A stretch of DNA of 16,459 bases. It comes from Moheibacter stercoris (GTDB lineage Bacteria; Bacteroidota; Bacteroidia; Flavobacteriales; Weeksellaceae). Location: contig NZ_JBEPMO010000030.1 of the NCBI RefSeq assembly GCF_040545805.1, positions 1 to 16,459 of the forward strand. Direction: 5' to 3'. Within the stretch, counting starts at the first letter, position 1. Each line of letters starts with the position of its first letter. Of this stretch, positions 14,975 through 16,459 are shown piece by piece. The notes under the pieces were generated by a model. That model did no database searches, was not told the DNA's origin, and saw only the letters and a list, made by a program, of their open reading frames with translations. Made by a program: the position numbers and the translations under genes.

Positions 14975-15735
14975 TTAAAGCAGCAATCGATTGTTTTTGA
15001 TCAAAGGTTTAATCAATTCTATCAAGCCAAATTTTTGTAGCATTTCTTCCAATACCTCAATTTGATAAACCCGATGAACGTCAGTTCCTATGAAATCAAT
15101 TAAATTATTTCGAATCAACCACAAAGCGGTATTTTGAACCTCGCGATTGTAATATTCAGAAAGAGACAAAAGACTGACTTGAAACAAACATCCAGCAGAT
15201 TTTAGTTTGCAATAGATTCCTTCGTTTTGATGAAAACCCAAATAGCGTTCTGGATGAGCCAAGATTGGGACAAATCCTTTGTCTTGAATTACCTCTATGA
15301 AATCAAAAAGATTCAAAGGCATTTCCATTGAAGGCAATTCAATCAAAATTTTATTATCCTTTAAGGTGAGGATGTCATTTTTTTGAAGAAGATTTAGGAA
15401 ATTTTCATCTAAGGTATATTCTGCCGCTATTCTTATTTGAATGTCTGTAAATTCAGGTATTTCTAGAGTTTTAGATTGAAACTCCTTAAATTTTTGAAGA
15501 ATATTTTCCGTAGAATTTTCCCAAACATCCTGCATCACATGAGGTGTGAAGACAAAAAATTACGAATTCCTAATTCCTTCATACGACAAAGCATTTCAAT
15601 GGCTTGATCAAAAGAATTAGCACCATCATCAAGAAACGGTAAAATATGAGAATGTATGTCAATATACTTCTCGTCAAAAACAGAGGTAGTGAGTTTTGGA
15701 GGGTTAATTGTTGATTTAAGCAAGTCCAATAACAT
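14975..15735 (-). pseudogene. CpsB/YwqE-type PHP tyrosine-protein phosphatase, broken by one frameshift
   Basis: Two reading frames together give one protein of about 253 residues, the normal length for these manganese-dependent PHP-fold phosphatases that act on the bacterial tyrosine kinases of capsule and exopolysaccharide export. Frame 1 (from ATG 15735) carries DIHSHILPFLDDGA and ends at a TGA at 15535. The other frame resumes with TPHVMQDVWENS and continues through AAEYTLDENF, ILIELPSMEMP, PILAHPERY and FIGTDVH to 14975. The break is at the six-A run 15554-15559; one more base there would restore the frame. Some later positions differ from what I expect in the family (VSLLSLSEYYN for NLLSLxGYYG, and Gln where a His usually follows TDVH), which could mean decay. 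A sequencing indel or a recoding site are alternatives. There is no sign of a kinase or polysaccharide gene in the window. Confidence 0.75.
15554..15559 (-). other. Homopolymer at the frameshift; slippery-type heptamer on the coding strand
   Basis: On the minus strand the zero-frame codons here are AAT-TTT-TTG, which include T-TTT-TTG, a heptamer of the X-XXY-YYZ form used in -1 ribosomal frameshifting. A -1 shift leads straight into the frame encoding VFTPHVMQDVW. The site is therefore either a plain deletion, a sequencing error, or a recoding/slippage site. Sequence alone cannot separate these. Confidence 0.5.
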
Positions 15736-15990
15736 AGTCTTTTCAAATTTTTAGGTCAAACAATTCTAGCGTGATCTTCCTCTGGGTAATTGAAACGAGA
15801 TTATTTAATAAGATATTGGATTCAATTTTGTTAATTAACAAAATCTTTTGAGTTATAGAATCAATAGCCTATAGCTTGTTAAAAATCAATAAGAAATTTA
15901 AAGTTTGAATTATTCCTTTCTAATTTTTAAAACGAAAACCGTGGGAAATTTTATATCGAGATTGGATTAGTTGATTAAACTATTGTTTAG
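15736..15990. other. Intergenic stretch without recognisable genes
   Basis: This 255-nt AT-rich region between the broken phosphatase gene and the repeat array has stops in all frames and no tRNA-like fold that I can see. I found no good TAnnTTTG box facing the phosphatase gene. Its only notable element is the palindrome at 15825-15844. Confidence 0.5.
15825..15844. repeat. Perfect 20-bp AT-rich palindrome
   Basis: ATTTTGTTAATTAACAAAAT is its own reverse complement. It could be a dimeric regulator site about 90 nt upstream of the phosphatase gene. AT-rich DNA makes shorter palindromes common, but a perfect 20-mer is less so. Confidence 0.4.
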
Positions 15991-16412
15991 AATCTCTTTT
16001 TGACTTAGTAGCGGGAACATCCCGATAGTTATCGGTCCGCCGCGGCGGATGTGTGCGCCGCGGTGCATAAGATCCCGTTGAGCTAAATAAAAGATATAAA
16101 AAAAAAGAGACTCTTTTTAGAATCTCTTTTTGACTTAGTAGCGGGAACATCCCGATAGTCATCGGTCCGCCGCGGCGGATGTGTGCGCCACGGCGCATAT
16201 GATCCCGTTGAGCTAAATGAAAGACATAAAAAAAAGAGACTCTTTTTGACTTAGTAGCGGGAACATCCCGATAGCTATCGGTCCGCCGCGGCGGATGTGT
16301 GCGCCGCGGCGCATATGATCCCGACGAGTTAAATAAAAGACATAAAAAAAAGAGACTCATTTCCGAATCTCTTTTTGACTTAGTAGCGGGAACAGCCCCG
16401 ACGCATCGGGGG
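15991..16412. repeat. Tandem array of GC-rich multi-palindromic units (three full, one truncated)
   Basis: The landmark TGACTTAGTAGCGGGAACA recurs at 16001, 16131, 16247 and 16376, giving periods of 130, 116 and 129 bp. Each full unit has a GC-rich core of about 70 bp containing three hairpins: CCGATAGCTATCGG, then the perfect palindrome TCCGCCGCGGCGGA, then TGCGCCGCGGCGCA. Outer arms also pair: CGGGA with TCCCG, TTAG with CTAA, and TCTCTTTTT with AAAAAGAGA at the unit edges. The whole unit could therefore fold as a branched cruciform or RNA. Unit limits by eye are 15991-16120, 16121-16238, 16239-16365 and 16366-16412. The last is truncated, with a different short hairpin (CCCCGA-CGCA-TCGGGG). 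The 116-bp spacing lacks about 14 bp of the AT-rich linker. No protein is encoded. Positions 16413-16459 hold nothing recognisable. Confidence 0.85.
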
Positions 16413-16459
16413 AACCTGTGAATATTTTCTATTATTTTAATCTCATAACCCGACGATTT

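Noticed and set aside
14975..15538. Second half of the phosphatase as an independent 187-residue gene starting at GTG 15538
   Set aside because: It lacks the N-terminal HxH metal motif, which lies just upstream in another frame, and its start falls within the conserved TPHVM-DVWEN segment. It is the tail of a broken gene.
15980..16360. Open frame of 126 codons on the minus strand across the repeat array
   Set aside because: Repeat periods of 130 and 116 bp are not multiples of three, so the second unit is read in a different frame from the first and third. The arginine/proline-rich peptide is a by-product of GC-rich palindromes. No start or promoter context supports it.
15991..16412. CRISPR array
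   Set aside because: Copies are about 116-130 bp, near-identical over almost their whole length, with no unique 30-40 bp spacers and no cas genes nearby.

Overview
The window looks like chromosomal DNA of a Bacteroidota bacterium, most likely Flavobacteriales. It is AT-rich. One product carries a C-terminal type IX secretion (T9SS) sorting domain. Several start codons are preceded by TAnnTTTG-type -7 boxes, the form used by the Bacteroidota housekeeping sigma factor. Genus is a guess only; something near Fluviicola/Crocinitomicaceae would fit.

Layout, left to right. (1) 112-3357 (-) encodes a 1081-residue secreted protein with two tandem FISUMP-like modules and a T9SS type A tail; it has its own promoter, a 5' leader hairpin and a terminator. 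(2) 3644-5473 (+) pairs an NdpA-type nucleoid-associated protein with a LiuC-like crotonase-fold enzyme, ending at a terminator shared with the convergent genes that follow. (3) 5599-9181 (-) is the most interesting block. It holds a six-helix membrane protein, a translationally coupled small winged-helix regulator, a three-helix membrane protein, a membrane-anchored metallophosphoesterase, a COQ4-like protein, a 70-residue membrane protein and a DedA-family protein. Each of the three transcription units in it is preceded, 2 to 10 nt before its start codon, by the same inverted repeat, ACTTTG-N5-CAAAGT. The repeat is not seen elsewhere in the window. This suggests a small membrane/envelope regulon controlled by the regulator encoded inside it. 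(4) 9254-11215 (-) encodes a Gcr-family polytopic membrane protein, often misnamed 'site-specific recombinase'. (5) 11344-14894 (+) holds a canonical enoyl-CoA hydratase, an unrecognised lipoprotein, an SDR oxidoreductase and seryl-tRNA synthetase. (6) 14975-15735 (-) is a CpsB/YwqE-type PHP tyrosine-phosphatase gene broken by one frameshift in a homopolymer. (7) 15991-16412 is a tandem array of GC-rich, multiply palindromic units of about 116-130 bp (three full and one truncated) in a non-coding, otherwise AT-rich region.

How the parts relate: region 3 reads as one coordinated envelope-related module, through shared operator-like sites, tight overlaps and all-membrane products. The other genes are housekeeping or metabolic units that look independently transcribed. 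The strongest leads are the three-site regulon with its COQ4-like and DedA members, and the nested palindromic repeat array.
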